DNA from: JAWKWH01 sp040830725
GTDB taxonomy: Bacteria; Pseudomonadota; Alphaproteobacteria; Rhizobiales; Rhizobiaceae
Direction of reading: 5' to 3'
Assembly: GCA_040830725.1 (NCBI GenBank)
Contig: JBFOMG010000036.1
Coordinates: 1 to 64,000 of the forward strand
Length of the DNA stretch: 64,000 nt
Shown: one piece after another, positions 1 to 9,056 of the stretch
Position numbering within the stretch: the stretch's first letter is position 1
How the letters are laid out: every line of letters starts with the position of its first letter
Translations under genes and position numbers: made by a program
Notes under the pieces: generated by a model
What the model saw: the letters and a program-made list of their open reading frames with translations, nothing else
Told to the model about the DNA's origin: nothing
The model's database searches: none

Positions 1-74
1 GGCTCAGAGCTGTCCTTGGACAAACCTGATCAACGCCCCGCTCCCAATATTTCTGCCGGCGAACGACACAAGTA

Positions 75-851
75 CTAACTTACCGCCAGCCCCTCAAAAA
101 ACGCTTTCGTCCCATCATCCGCCGGGAACAGCAGTTCAATTCGCAGATCCGCCAGCGCCATGTCCTCAGCCGTGCCAAACTGTGCGATGGTGGAGAACAG
201 GGAAAGGACAATCTCCCCTGCACGGTATCTTGCCGGGATCACCGCCGGCGCTACAGCGTCGCCGTGGTCTGATTGCGCCCGATATTCCGGCAGCGCCTCG
301 ATCCTGCTGACAGCGTCTTCGAGAATTTCGTCACCGCCCAGATGGGAGATTTCAGTGCGCAGCCGGGCGCGCATGTGAACCAGCATCTCGCCGATGTCTT
401 CAATGGAACTCCTCAAGACCGGATCGGTGATCAGCGCGTCAAGCAGGCTTGATCCGTCGATGAGCCCTGCGCCGCCAAACAGCATGGTCGCGGGCCGGTT
501 CATCCGTTGCAGCACCCAGTGCTTGTCGATGACAAATGCCGGATAGGGTTCGTGGCGCGAAATCGTCCAGTCGATGGCAGCCATCAGCGGTTTCAATTCC
601 TCGGCATCGCGTTGCCGCGCCGCATAGGCTGGTGCAAATCCGGCCGCGACCAGCATGGTGTTGGAGGCTTCGCGCGGCATTTCCAGCACATCGGACAGAT
701 GCATGATCATGTCGCGGCTTGGCCGCGAACGCCCCGTTTCAAGAAAGCTGATGTGACGCGCCGAAACGTCGGCCTCCAGCCCCAGATCGAGCTGGCTCAT
801 GCGCCTGCGCCCGCGCCAGTCCTTCAACACGGTTCCAAATGTCTGCTGCAT
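75..851 (-). CDS. XRE-family regulator with MmyB-like ligand-binding domain
   Basis: Predicted DNA-binding transcriptional regulator of 258 residues. Residues about 7-60 form a Cro/C1-type helix-turn-helix (SQLDLGLEADVSARHISFLE). The remainder, from about residue 95, fits the MmyB-like (MLTR) ligand-binding domain, with its start around HEPYPAFVIDKHWVLQRMN. The ATG at 851 is preferred over an in-frame TTG at 872 because GGAGA sits six bases before it. It is divergent from the small membrane protein gene to its right, so that gene and itself are the likely targets. The effector is unknown. Family assignment is firm; the regulated function is not. Confidence 0.85.
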   Translation of the reverse strand: MQQTFGTVLKDWRGRRRMSQLDLGLEADVSARHISFLETGRSRPSRDMIMHLSDVLEMPREASNTMLVAAGFAPAYAARQRDAEELKPLMAAIDWTISRHEPYPAFVIDKHWVLQRMNRPATMLFGGAGLIDGSSLLDALITDPVLRSSIEDIGEMLVHMRARLRTEISHLGGDEILEDAVSRIEALPEYRAQSDHGDAVAPAVIPARYRAGEIVLSLFSTIAQFGTAEDMALADLRIELLFPADDGTKAFFEGLAVS

Positions 852-977
852 GGCATTCTCCAATTCGATCAAGCGTAGTCGAAGCCCGCACCGATTTCAC
901 TTACCTGCGACGTAATTGTTTTGCGCTTCAGCCTGGCGCACCATCCGGCCATCGAAATGATTGCGACGGAGAATGAA

Positions 978-1418
978 ATGAGAGAGCAATTCTGGATCAA
1001 CTGGCTGAAGGCGGCATCGGCGATCGTTATCGGTTTTGGGTTGATGATCGCTGCAGCAGCGCATCCTGCGGGTGCCGGACTGACAATGTTTTTTGCGGAT
1101 ATCCTGATCTGGCCATTCGATGGCAACCCGGCGCAGCCCGATCAGATCACGCGGCTCATCTGCGCAATCGGCGGCGGTGTCATGGTCGGCTGGGGCGTGC
1201 TGTTGTGGCTGATCGTCACGCAAGTCATGCCCCGCCTGCCAGAGGTTGGACGGCGCATGGTCCTGATCAGCATCGTCACCTGGTTTGTCATCGATTCAAC
1301 CGGCTCGGTGGTCTCCGGCGTTCCGCTCAATGTCGCCGGCAACCTGATCTTCCTGATCGCCTTCCTGGTGCCGCTGCGGGCGCTTGGCAGCAGCACCAAC
1401 GGCGCGGTAACTGCCTGA
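978..1418 (+). CDS. Small integral membrane protein of unknown function
   Basis: 146-residue protein with about four hydrophobic segments (around IVIGFGLMIAAAAHPAG, GGGVMVGWGVLLWLIV, MVLISIVTWFVIDSTG and NLIFLIAFLVPL), so an inner-membrane protein. No catalytic motif is visible and I do not recognise a named family. The ATG at 978 is chosen because GGAG lies six bases upstream; the frame stays open back to 921 but without a ribosome-binding site. It is divergent from the XRE regulator gene, which suggests it may be controlled by it. Confidence 0.65.
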   Translation: MREQFWINWLKAASAIVIGFGLMIAAAAHPAGAGLTMFFADILIWPFDGNPAQPDQITRLICAIGGGVMVGWGVLLWLIVTQVMPRLPEVGRRMVLISIVTWFVIDSTGSVVSGVPLNVAGNLIFLIAFLVPLRALGSSTNGAVTA

Positions 1419-1545
1419 AATCACCGCAAACATCTAAACTGGGGAAAGGCGGCGAGCACCCACTTGCCGCCTTTCAAACGCGCGCTAAATTGTGGCGAAA
1501 TCATGGCAGAACCTTGGCGACGGCCAAGGTGGTGGAGTTACAGCG

Positions 1546-4500
1546 ATGCGCGCATTCTTTCAGTATCTCTTTGGGTTTATTGTTGTTTTTGCTGTGCAGC
1601 TACTCGCCTCACCGGGCCAGGCCGCCAGCCGCTGCGAAAATCAGCTTGAGACGCTCAAAGCGCTCGCCGCGGCCCACGAAGTTCGATTCTCATCGGCCGA
1701 AACCATTGCCGCGGGCGATCCGATCAAGGTTCAATGGTCAGGCAATGACGGCCCGCTTCCCGGCGGGGTAAGCGCGTGGCTGGTCGTAGTTTCAATCGAT
1801 GCCGTCCGCTACTCCGGCTCCGGCTTCTTCCCGCTCCCCGGCGGCACACCCGGGCCGCTTGAAATCGGCTTTGCAAAAAAGTGGACGCGCGCCATCGTGC
1901 CGCTTCATACGCCCGACGCACCAACGTCCGGCGAATTTGCCATCAAGCCGTTTCGCGAAGGCAATTTTGGCCTGTCATGGACCATCATCGCCAAATCGGA
2001 TTGTGGCGAGATGCAGCTGCGTGACATCGGTACCTACAAGATCGTGGTCGAGGCCCGTCACGCGCGTCTGGTCGTGCAGGACCTCTACGACTATTCCAGG
2101 CCGCGCGAGGTGATCAGAACGGAAAACGGGCGCCATGAACTGCGGGTCTTTGACGGCTACTACCAGGTGTTTGACCGGCGAACCGGCAGCAAGATCCTCG
2201 ATCGCCGCGGCAATTGCCCCGACTTTTCACCGACTGGACGTTTTGTGGCAGCACTTGCCGGCCGGAGCGAAGGCGGCTGCAATTTCAACACCGCAGGGGA
2301 GAACAAGCCGAGGTTTGAAATCATCGATCTGGTCTCCGGTGATGTGGTGGCCAATCCGAATCCACCGGCGCTTTGGGCACATGGCGATGCGTTTCTCGTC
2401 GTCGCATCGAAATGGTGGAAGATGCTGCAGGACCCGGGTCCGATGATCAGCCTGCTGGTTGACGAGAATGATGGGCGCGCGACAGAATTGTTCGCCATAC
2501 CGGAGCTCGGCCGTGTCAGCATCGATATCGCCAATGGCTTCGCCTACCTGATGAGTTATGATGGTGAACCGCAAGTCGCGTATAGTTTGGCTGCAAGAGG
2601 TCAGGTCAGTGACAGGCAGGTCGGCTGGGACTCCGAAAAGGGAGAGTCCATAACCGAAGGTCCATCGTTTGGCGAATTGCTCGAGCGAACAAAAGCTTCC
2701 GGCGCTCCTGCCAAAGCCGTCATCCCGATAAACAACGCCGATATTCAGCCGTCACACTTGCGATATATCGACGACGCTTCTGAAGTGTTTTCCGATCTGG
2801 TGGGTGAGGATTCTGAATTCGGCCTACTCGTCGCACGCGCAGCAGAGCACAAAACGGCCGGCGGCGCCGACACAGAGGCCGTCCAGTCAGATCCGATGCT
2901 GACCGCTTCGCTATTGCGCGGGGTCAATGTACTCGCTTCTGCGAAAAAGGCAGGCCGCACGGTCGAAACCCTGGTTGGAGACGAACTCGGTAAAAGCTTC
3001 AAGCCGCAGATCGAAATAACCAATCCGGTCGATCTTGTCTGGGACAGAATGTGGCAAATCGACAAGATGGATATTTCCGACGACGACAAGCGCGCCAGGC
3101 TTGAGGCATTCCGCGTCAAGACGGTCAAACCACAGATCGAGCGGCTGGTTGGCGCAAATCCCGGTGCGCGAGCCGTGCTCGACCAGTCGCTCGGCTGCTG
3201 GCCTTCGGGCGGTTCGCCCTACGAGGATAACTTGAAGGGAATTTGGAGAAGCCTGTCGGACACCAGAGAGGTATGGCTTACACACGCCGGATGCATGGGC
3301 ATAGGCACTGTCGGCAATCTGGCGCTCAACCAGATCGATCTTTTTGTTAGCGAGGACGGCAAGACAAAACATTTCAACCTGATGTTCGATCGCCGGTTTT
3401 ACTGCAGCGGCAACGATTCCGACTGCGAATATGTCCACGAGGATAATGACGATGGCGAGGAGTTCACCAAGAAGGAACAAAGCTACGGATCGGTGATTCC
3501 GGCCGGCAACATGAAGCCTGATCATTTCGGCGCAAAGATCGCGCAGGATTTCCATCAGCTGATCGAGTTCGACAGCCTCTTGCCGGCTTTTCTGGACGCG
3601 CGGACGCTGCTGCTTCCGGTGGGCCGGCAAATGTATGTCGTCGATCTTGATGCCGAGACGATGAGAGGCCCGTTGAAACTTGCTGAACACGCCGGCCAGG
3701 CCCGGTTCTCGATTTCCGGTGATGGACGGCACCTCATGCAAACCACTGCCGATGGCGGGATTGCGATTTATGATTTTTCATCCGGCACAACATTGCTGCA
3801 GGGTCGATATGTCGATGATGAGATCGTTATTTGGGACAGTCACGGGCATTATCTGTCGACCTATGAGGGCGCACAATATGTTCATATGCGTTTTGTCGGC
3901 CGGCCGCAGCTCTACAGCCTGTCCCGGATGGCTGACAGTTTGAACCGGCCGGACCTGATTCGAGCCGCCTTGACCGGTGTCACGCCGGTGGAAAACCCTG
4001 ATCTGAAGGCCCCTCCACGGCTGAACGCTGAATTGTCCGATGAGGCAGAGGCCGGCGTCATCACGATCAATATCGACGCCAGTGCGCAGTCCGGCCTGAA
4101 ATTGCTGCAGATCTATGCGGATGGAGCACTGGTTCAATCGGTCGGATTGGAGGGGGCAGAGTGGGAAGGCAGTGTCGACGTTGAAATGCCATCGGCAGCA
4201 AACTGGCTGAGCGCGGTGGCAATCGATCGCAGAGGATCGCAAAGCACCTCTGTGGAACTTCGCCTTCCCGATCGGAGCGCTGAACGCGACCGGCTGTTCG
4301 TTGTCGCCATCGGCACAGACCAATATGAAGACTCCAGCCGGTTGGCGCGTCTCAATTTTGCCGCGGCCGATGCAAGGAACTTTGCCAATTCGATGAAAAA
4401 CGCCGCCGGCACGCACTACCAGGACGTACAGATCGTTGGTCCGTTCATTGATTCCGAGACCCTTGCCGACGATCTTGATGCGGCACTCGACACTATCGGC

Positions 4501-5025
4501 GAAACGGCCAGCCCGGGCGACACGGTGATGGTTTTCGTTGCCGGGCATGGGGTGCGAAGTGATGCCGGGCAGTTCTTTCTCGCCACCCGCACCACCAATA
4601 TGGACAAGCTGGCAGCCACGGGGCTTTCATGGAAGGGCCTGGCCGGCCGGCTGGCCGGATTGAACGCCCGCACATTCATCTTCCTCGACGCCTGCCACTC
4701 AGGCAGTGTGGGCGACGCCACCAATGACGGGGCGGCGGACGCTTTGCTGGAGGCTGCAAAAGGTTCCATGACGGTCATCGCCGCCTCCAAGGGGCGCCAG
4801 TACAGTCTGGAAAGTCCTGCGGTCGGTGGCGGGTATTTTACAACGGCTCTGGCATCGATCGTTGAGCGGCGAAATGATCCGTCTGTCGACAGGGACGGTT
4901 CCGGCACGCTGGACCTGGATGAGCTCTATCTTGCCTTGAAACGCAACGTGGTCGAGGCGACCGACGGGCGGCAAACCCCGTGGATCGCCCGTTCGCAGGT
5001 GGTCGGCAAGACACCGCTGTTGTAG
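1546..5025 (+). CDS. Exported caspase-like (peptidase C14) protein with propeller-type repeats and EF-hand
   Basis: 1159-residue protein. The N-terminus is a Sec-type signal peptide ending near SPGQAAS. The central part contains beta-propeller (WD40-like) stretches, for example FSISGDGRHLMQTTADGG. Residues about 915-1150 are a caspase/metacaspase fold beginning DRLFVVAIGTDQY. The expected dyad is present: His1001 in VAGHG and Cys1050 in DACHSG. A canonical EF-hand loop, DRDGSGTLDLDE, follows at about 1115-1126, so calcium may control activity. The start at ATG 1546 has GGTGGAG upstream. The next gene begins after 86 bases. Substrate and role are unknown. There is no recognisable defence partner gene beside it, and an extracytoplasmic location is predicted from the signal peptide. 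Confidence 0.8.
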   Translation: MRAFFQYLFGFIVVFAVQLLASPGQAASRCENQLETLKALAAAHEVRFSSAETIAAGDPIKVQWSGNDGPLPGGVSAWLVVVSIDAVRYSGSGFFPLPGGTPGPLEIGFAKKWTRAIVPLHTPDAPTSGEFAIKPFREGNFGLSWTIIAKSDCGEMQLRDIGTYKIVVEARHARLVVQDLYDYSRPREVIRTENGRHELRVFDGYYQVFDRRTGSKILDRRGNCPDFSPTGRFVAALAGRSEGGCNFNTAGENKPRFEIIDLVSGDVVANPNPPALWAHGDAFLVVASKWWKMLQDPGPMISLLVDENDGRATELFAIPELGRVSIDIANGFAYLMSYDGEPQVAYSLAARGQVSDRQVGWDSEKGESITEGPSFGELLERTKASGAPAKAVIPINNADIQPSHLRYIDDASEVFSDLVGEDSEFGLLVARAAEHKTAGGADTEAVQSDPMLTASLLRGVNVLASAKKAGRTVETLVGDELGKSFKPQIEITNPVDLVWDRMWQIDKMDISDDDKRARLEAFRVKTVKPQIERLVGANPGARAVLDQSLGCWPSGGSPYEDNLKGIWRSLSDTREVWLTHAGCMGIGTVGNLALNQIDLFVSEDGKTKHFNLMFDRRFYCSGNDSDCEYVHEDNDDGEEFTKKEQSYGSVIPAGNMKPDHFGAKIAQDFHQLIEFDSLLPAFLDARTLLLPVGRQMYVVDLDAETMRGPLKLAEHAGQARFSISGDGRHLMQTTADGGIAIYDFSSGTTLLQGRYVDDEIVIWDSHGHYLSTYEGAQYVHMRFVGRPQLYSLSRMADSLNRPDLIRAALTGVTPVENPDLKAPPRLNAELSDEAEAGVITINIDASAQSGLKLLQIYADGALVQSVGLEGAEWEGSVDVEMPSAANWLSAVAIDRRGSQSTSVELRLPDRSAERDRLFVVAIGTDQYEDSSRLARLNFAAADARNFANSMKNAAGTHYQDVQIVGPFIDSETLADDLDAALDTIGETASPGDTVMVFVAGHGVRSDAGQFFLATRTTNMDKLAATGLSWKGLAGRLAGLNARTFIFLDACHSGSVGDATNDGAADALLEAAKGSMTVIAASKGRQYSLESPAVGGGYFTTALASIVERRNDPSVDRDGSGTLDLDELYLALKRNVVEATDGRQTPWIARSQVVGKTPLL

Positions 5026-5111
5026 CGACGCGGCACACACGCCAATTCTTGCACCTGTATTTGGACACGTTTCGCGCTATGGTGTAGCGCAAAAGGTGCG
5101 AGGAGGGGTTC

Positions 5112-5552
5112 ATGACTCTTATCCAGAAGCTGGGCATCGCCTACGCTGGCATGTTTTTCATTGTTGTGGGTATTGGCTATGTGCCGGCCTTTATCGATGA
5201 AAACGGCTACATGTTCGGCCTGTTCTCGCTGCAATGGTGGGACGATCTGCTGCACGGCTTTTCGGGTGTCTGGGCGCTTGCAGCGGCGATTATTTCGCAC
5301 CGGGCCTCCGTGATCTACTTCAAACTGTTTGGATCGGTTTACCTGTTTGACGGCGTGCTGGGGTTTGTGACCGGCTCCGGCTGCCTCGATGCCGGTATTT
5401 TCATCAACGGCATCGAAGGCATCATCGGCATATCCGACATTGAGTTTCCGGCCCGCTTTTTTGCCAATCTGCCGCATCTGCTGATCGGCGGCGCGGCAGT
5501 GTGGATCGGCTTTGTCCTGTCCAAACGTGCACTAACTGCCGCGGCCGCGTGA
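5112..5552 (+). CDS. DUF4383-like membrane protein
   Basis: 146-residue polytopic protein with about four membrane segments. The pattern of LGIAYAGMFFIVVGIGY, a WWDDLLHGFSGVWAL stretch and a closing helix around LLIGGAAVWIGFVL resembles the DUF4383 family, whose function is not known. A strong GAGGAGGGG ribosome-binding site precedes the ATG. It sits one base before the next gene, so the two are probably co-transcribed, perhaps with the caspase-like gene upstream. Confidence 0.65.
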   Translation: MTLIQKLGIAYAGMFFIVVGIGYVPAFIDENGYMFGLFSLQWWDDLLHGFSGVWALAAAIISHRASVIYFKLFGSVYLFDGVLGFVTGSGCLDAGIFINGIEGIIGISDIEFPARFFANLPHLLIGGAAVWIGFVLSKRALTAAAA

Positions 5553-5553
5553 A

Positions 5554-6675
5554 ATGTTTATTTTCCGGCGATGGATGAGGCGTTTTTTCAAGGCGATCTT
5601 CTGGCTGGTTGTCGTCATTCTGCTGACGCCGGTCGCCGGACTGGTCTACGGATTCGTAACGACAAGCAATGTTCCGGCATTTCCCAAAACCGGTTCCGCG
5701 CCGTCTGTTGAGCTGCAGGAGCAGACAAGCGGCATTAGCGGGTATTACCGGCCTGAAGAATCGACCTTTCTGACGTATCCGGAGTGGTCGATCGTCTACG
5801 CCGCCCGGGAATATGCACAATTTGTGGAAAGCAACCGCGAATCCGGATTTGCCTATTGGTCTTATATCGGCCGCTATTGGCAGGACTACGCTTTGGTCAT
5901 CCGCGCGACGAGAGCCTATCCGTTCAATGTCCAAAACCACCTCATGCTGGTAGTAATCGGTACCAGCCATTCAATCGAAAATGCCATCCAGTGGGCCTGG
6001 GAAAACACCATCGGCCGGGCGACGGAAATGGCGGCGCCCAGTCCCGTTGCGGCAGATACCTTCCAGGCAAATACGGCGGCGGAATATGCGGCTTTCCTCG
6101 ATCAGGTGCCTTGGTATCGCTTCGACTATGCAGAAAAACGAGCAGGCCTCTGGAATACGGAAAACGCTTCTGGAAGGGCGGCCATTCGTTCGTGGGAACG
6201 GAAACTGGCGTTCGGATTGTCCTATTCCATCAAACAGGCCTACGCGGCGGCGATCGCCTCGGGCCTTTCGGCCACATCCGATCCCGCACTGCTTGACATC
6301 CATGTCTGGGCAAAGGGTCCGGTTGCGCTGGCCATCAATGGCGAACCCGGCACCAGGATGGAACTCGATCTTGGCCAAGACGGCGCCATTTTCGTTACCA
6401 AACGCTATCAGCTATTCACCGAAATGGTGCCCCGCCTGATCAACCGGGGGCTTCGGATTGTCGAAATCGGCGGCAACAAGCTGATATTCGTAACGGTCCT
6501 GTCAGACGGGCCTTTGACATCATTGCCTGGCACGTCCTCGCTGTTTTCTTACCCGGTCCCGGCCGATCCTGAGACATGGAGGACCGGCATCGTTTCACCG
6601 GTCGGCACACTGCACGAAACGATACCGGCGCTGCAAAAATCAGGCGCGACGCTGGAACACATCTACGATTATTGA
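5554..6675 (+). CDS. Membrane-anchored protein of unknown function
   Basis: 373 residues with one N-terminal membrane anchor (KAIFWLVVVILLTPVAGLVYGF) and a long extracytoplasmic part. Distinctive stretches are LTYPEWSIVYAAREYAQFV and the final YPVPADPETWRTG. I recognise no enzyme motif. The start is one base after the upstream stop, suggesting translational coupling; an in-frame ATG at 5575 is an alternative. Its 3' end overlaps that of the opposing permease gene by seven bases. Confidence 0.6.
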   Translation: MFIFRRWMRRFFKAIFWLVVVILLTPVAGLVYGFVTTSNVPAFPKTGSAPSVELQEQTSGISGYYRPEESTFLTYPEWSIVYAAREYAQFVESNRESGFAYWSYIGRYWQDYALVIRATRAYPFNVQNHLMLVVIGTSHSIENAIQWAWENTIGRATEMAAPSPVAADTFQANTAAEYAAFLDQVPWYRFDYAEKRAGLWNTENASGRAAIRSWERKLAFGLSYSIKQAYAAAIASGLSATSDPALLDIHVWAKGPVALAINGEPGTRMELDLGQDGAIFVTKRYQLFTEMVPRLINRGLRIVEIGGNKLIFVTVLSDGPLTSLPGTSSLFSYPVPADPETWRTGIVSPVGTLHETIPALQKSGATLEHIYDY

Positions 6676-7814
6676 TTTTGCGCCGCTCGGCGCAATAGCC
6701 GGTTGATCAGCAGGGCGGGCAAAAGCAAGAAGCCGATGATGACATAGTAAAGCGCCGATTGGCCGCCGGCGTATAAAACGCCTTCGCGGATAAGCCCTAA
6801 CAACAAAGCCGCAAGCACGGCGCCGGGAACGGTTCCCGCGCCTCCGGCAACCGCGGCTCCGCCGATGATTGCCGCCGCGATCCCCTCAAAAGCCATGAAC
6901 TGGCCGCGATCTGTGGCGGCTGACCCCAGCGCAGTTACCTGACACGCCGCGAAGATGGCCGCGCAAAATGCTGAAAACATGAACAGGTGGAGCGGCGCGC
7001 GGGAGAAATCCCAGCCAGACGCGACATAGGTCGGGTCCAGTTCCTGCACCTGTTCCACGGAAGCCTGCTCTTGATCCAAAGACCGTGTCCATCGCAGCAA
7101 AAAAATGGCGATTACCGCCAGGATCACCGCCCAGACAATGATCATCGGCAGGCCGGTCACGATCGGCTGACCAGCCCGGTGCCCGACCTCATAGGCACCG
7201 ATCCATCCCTGTGCGGCGAGCCAGTTGAATACGGATTGAAACATTTCTCCGCCAAACACCGCAGCAATCGGATCCTCGCTTGCAACATCGCGGACTCCGG
7301 TTATGACAACGCTTCCCGATGTACCGGTCGCGATGAGGGCCGCCAGGCCGCGCAGCGCAAACAATGTGCCCAGCGTCACGATGACCGAAGGCACGCCGGA
7401 CAGCGCCGTCAAAACGCCATTGAGCAGCCCGATGAGAACAGCTCCACCCATTGCCGCCAGCAAGGCAAACCAGACGGGATACCCAAGGCTCACGGACAGG
7501 GAAGCGACGATGATGCCGGAAAAACCGATCAGTGCTCCGGCAGAGAGGTCAAACTGGCGCGAGGTGATCAACAGGCACGCCGGAACGGCGACAAGGGAAT
7601 ATTCGGCCGACGATACAAGCCAGCGCATGACACCCTGGCCCGAAAACAACCCCTTCCCACCAGCCAGGTAAGCAAAAAGGCCGAGCGCGATTGCCAGCAG
7701 AATGGCAACACCGGTTTCAGGCCGGACCAGACGCGATCCGGCACCGGCGCTCTCGCGATCTGGCGCCTCATCGTCTTTCTGCTGCACAGTTTCGTCAACC
7801 ATCGATCGCTGCAT
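6669..7814 (-). CDS. ABC transporter permease, RbsC-type (sugar or cyclitol uptake)
   Basis: 381-residue polytopic inner-membrane protein of the branched-chain amino acid/ribose permease family (BPD_transp_2). Typical stretches are SRQFDLSAGALIGFSGII, GVPSVIVTLGTLFALRG and the C-terminal GTVPGAVLAALLLGLIREG. AGGA lies seven bases before the ATG at 7814. The matching ATPase and periplasmic binding protein are not next to it: downstream is a convergent unrelated gene and upstream the divergent LacI gene. Location beside inositol catabolic genes and a LacI operator suggests cyclitol or sugar import, working with components encoded elsewhere. Substrate is an inference from context only. Confidence 0.8.
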   Translation of the reverse strand: MQRSMVDETVQQKDDEAPDRESAGAGSRLVRPETGVAILLAIALGLFAYLAGGKGLFSGQGVMRWLVSSAEYSLVAVPACLLITSRQFDLSAGALIGFSGIIVASLSVSLGYPVWFALLAAMGGAVLIGLLNGVLTALSGVPSVIVTLGTLFALRGLAALIATGTSGSVVITGVRDVASEDPIAAVFGGEMFQSVFNWLAAQGWIGAYEVGHRAGQPIVTGLPMIIVWAVILAVIAIFLLRWTRSLDQEQASVEQVQELDPTYVASGWDFSRAPLHLFMFSAFCAAIFAACQVTALGSAATDRGQFMAFEGIAAAIIGGAAVAGGAGTVPGAVLAALLLGLIREGVLYAGGQSALYYVIIGFLLLPALLINRLLRRAAQNQ

Positions 7815-7965
7815 ATGCCATTCCTGTGGAAGCTACTCAAACACAAAGCTGCGGCGAGGCAAAACGACACCCCTTGCCGTACCGATTCCCAACAGTCACC
7901 GTCATTGCCACCGGATATGGCCAATTCACGGCGGCCGATCAGTAATTCTCCAAGGCGCTTCCCAA

Positions 7966-7985
7966 GTTTGCAACCGGTTGCAAAC
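7966..7985. promoter_or_regulatory. Probable LacI-family operator
   Basis: Perfect 20-bp palindrome GTTTGCAACCGGTTGCAAAC, with the central CG pair typical of LacI-family operators. It lies 54 bases before the LacI gene start and 151 bases before the divergent permease start. It shares an 18-bp core with the palindrome at 12265-12284. This placement supports autoregulation of the repressor and control of the permease. Confidence 0.8.
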
Positions 7986-8039
7986 GCGTATCGAATTGGA
8001 TACGAACCAGCAAGACTGAAATTTCACAAGCCGGATCCC

Positions 8040-9044
8040 ATGGCGGTCACACTAAAGGAAGTCGCGGCCAAAGCAGGCGTGTCCCGCTCTGCAGTTTCGC
8101 GCACATTTACTGCCGGTGCCAGCGTCTCGGCCAAGACCCGCCGCAAAGTCGAAGAGGCCGCCCGCGAACTGGGTTACACGCCAAGCCTGATCGCTCGCAG
8201 CCTGGCGACGAACCGGACGAAATTGATTGGTCTTGTCGCCAACAATTTCCAGAATCCGATCTTTCTCGAAGTGTTCGATCTCTACACCCAGGCGCTCCAG
8301 GAACGTGGCCTTCGGCCCCTCATCGTCAACCTGACCAACGAAACAGATCCGGATGCATCGGTTCAAATGCTGCGGCAATACCGGGTCGGCGGCGTTGTCG
8401 TGGCCACTTCAACGCTGCCGGAAGACTTCGCCAGCGCATTTGCTGGCGCAAATGTCCCGGTTGTCCACGCGTTCGGCCGGCACGGCGAAACGTCGAATAT
8501 TCCAGTTGTCGGAATTGACAACAGGGCCTGCGGCGCATTGGCGGCTGAGACGCTGCTGCAACGGCGCTACCGCTCGATCGCGGTACTGGGCGGACCGCAG
8601 TCGGCCACCTCGACAATCGACCGCATTGCCGGTTTCAAGGACGCGATGAGCGCTGCCGGACAGCCGGTTGCCGACATTCGTTTTGCGACAAACTACTCCT
8701 ACTATGCCGGCCGTGAAGCGATGCATTCACTGCTTTCGGAAAAATCGGTCGATGCAGTGTTCTGCGGCGACGACCTGATTTGCATGGGCGCGATGGACGC
8801 CGCGCGCAGCCGCGGACTCAATATACCTCGCGACATCGGTTTTCTCGGTTTCAACGACATGGACATGGCCAGATGGGAGGCCTATGCGTTGACGACGATC
8901 CGGCAGCCGACCCGCGACATCATTCAAGCGTCGATAGATCTCATCGCCGCGATGGTCAGCGAGCCAGACGGTGAGCACCCATCGAGACTGTTCGATTGTA
9001 CGGTTGTGGAGCGAAAAACGCTCAAGCCAGTCACCAATTCCTAG
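8040..9044 (+). CDS. LacI-family transcriptional repressor of the cyclitol locus
   Basis: 334-residue regulator. Residues 3-22 are the LacI helix-turn-helix (VTLKEVAAKAGVSRSAVSR), residues to about 60 include the hinge region, and the rest is a periplasmic-binding-protein-like sensor domain (KLIGLVANNFQNPIF; FLGFNDMDMARWEAYALTT). The reading frame stays open far upstream, but that part is antisense to the permease gene; the ATG at 8040 gives the normal family length. Two matching palindromic operators in the neighbourhood suggest it represses itself and the iol-type operons. The inducer is probably an inositol or an intermediate; this is inferred from neighbours. Confidence 0.85.
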   Translation: MAVTLKEVAAKAGVSRSAVSRTFTAGASVSAKTRRKVEEAARELGYTPSLIARSLATNRTKLIGLVANNFQNPIFLEVFDLYTQALQERGLRPLIVNLTNETDPDASVQMLRQYRVGGVVVATSTLPEDFASAFAGANVPVVHAFGRHGETSNIPVVGIDNRACGALAAETLLQRRYRSIAVLGGPQSATSTIDRIAGFKDAMSAAGQPVADIRFATNYSYYAGREAMHSLLSEKSVDAVFCGDDLICMGAMDAARSRGLNIPRDIGFLGFNDMDMARWEAYALTTIRQPTRDIIQASIDLIAAMVSEPDGEHPSRLFDCTVVERKTLKPVTNS

Positions 9045-9056
9045 CCGATTTTGACC

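Noticed and set aside
1..74. Left edge of the window
   Set aside because: The 74 bases beyond the XRE regulator stop contain no recognisable gene end, terminator or repeat.
1546..5025. Caspase-like gene as part of an antiphage defence island
   Set aside because: The protein has a signal peptide and no cyclase, TIR, gasdermin-like or other defence gene is recognisable beside it.
6987..8039. Long open frame extending the LacI gene upstream through the permease region
   Set aside because: It is antisense to the permease gene and has no homology-like composition; the LacI domain begins at the ATG at 8040.
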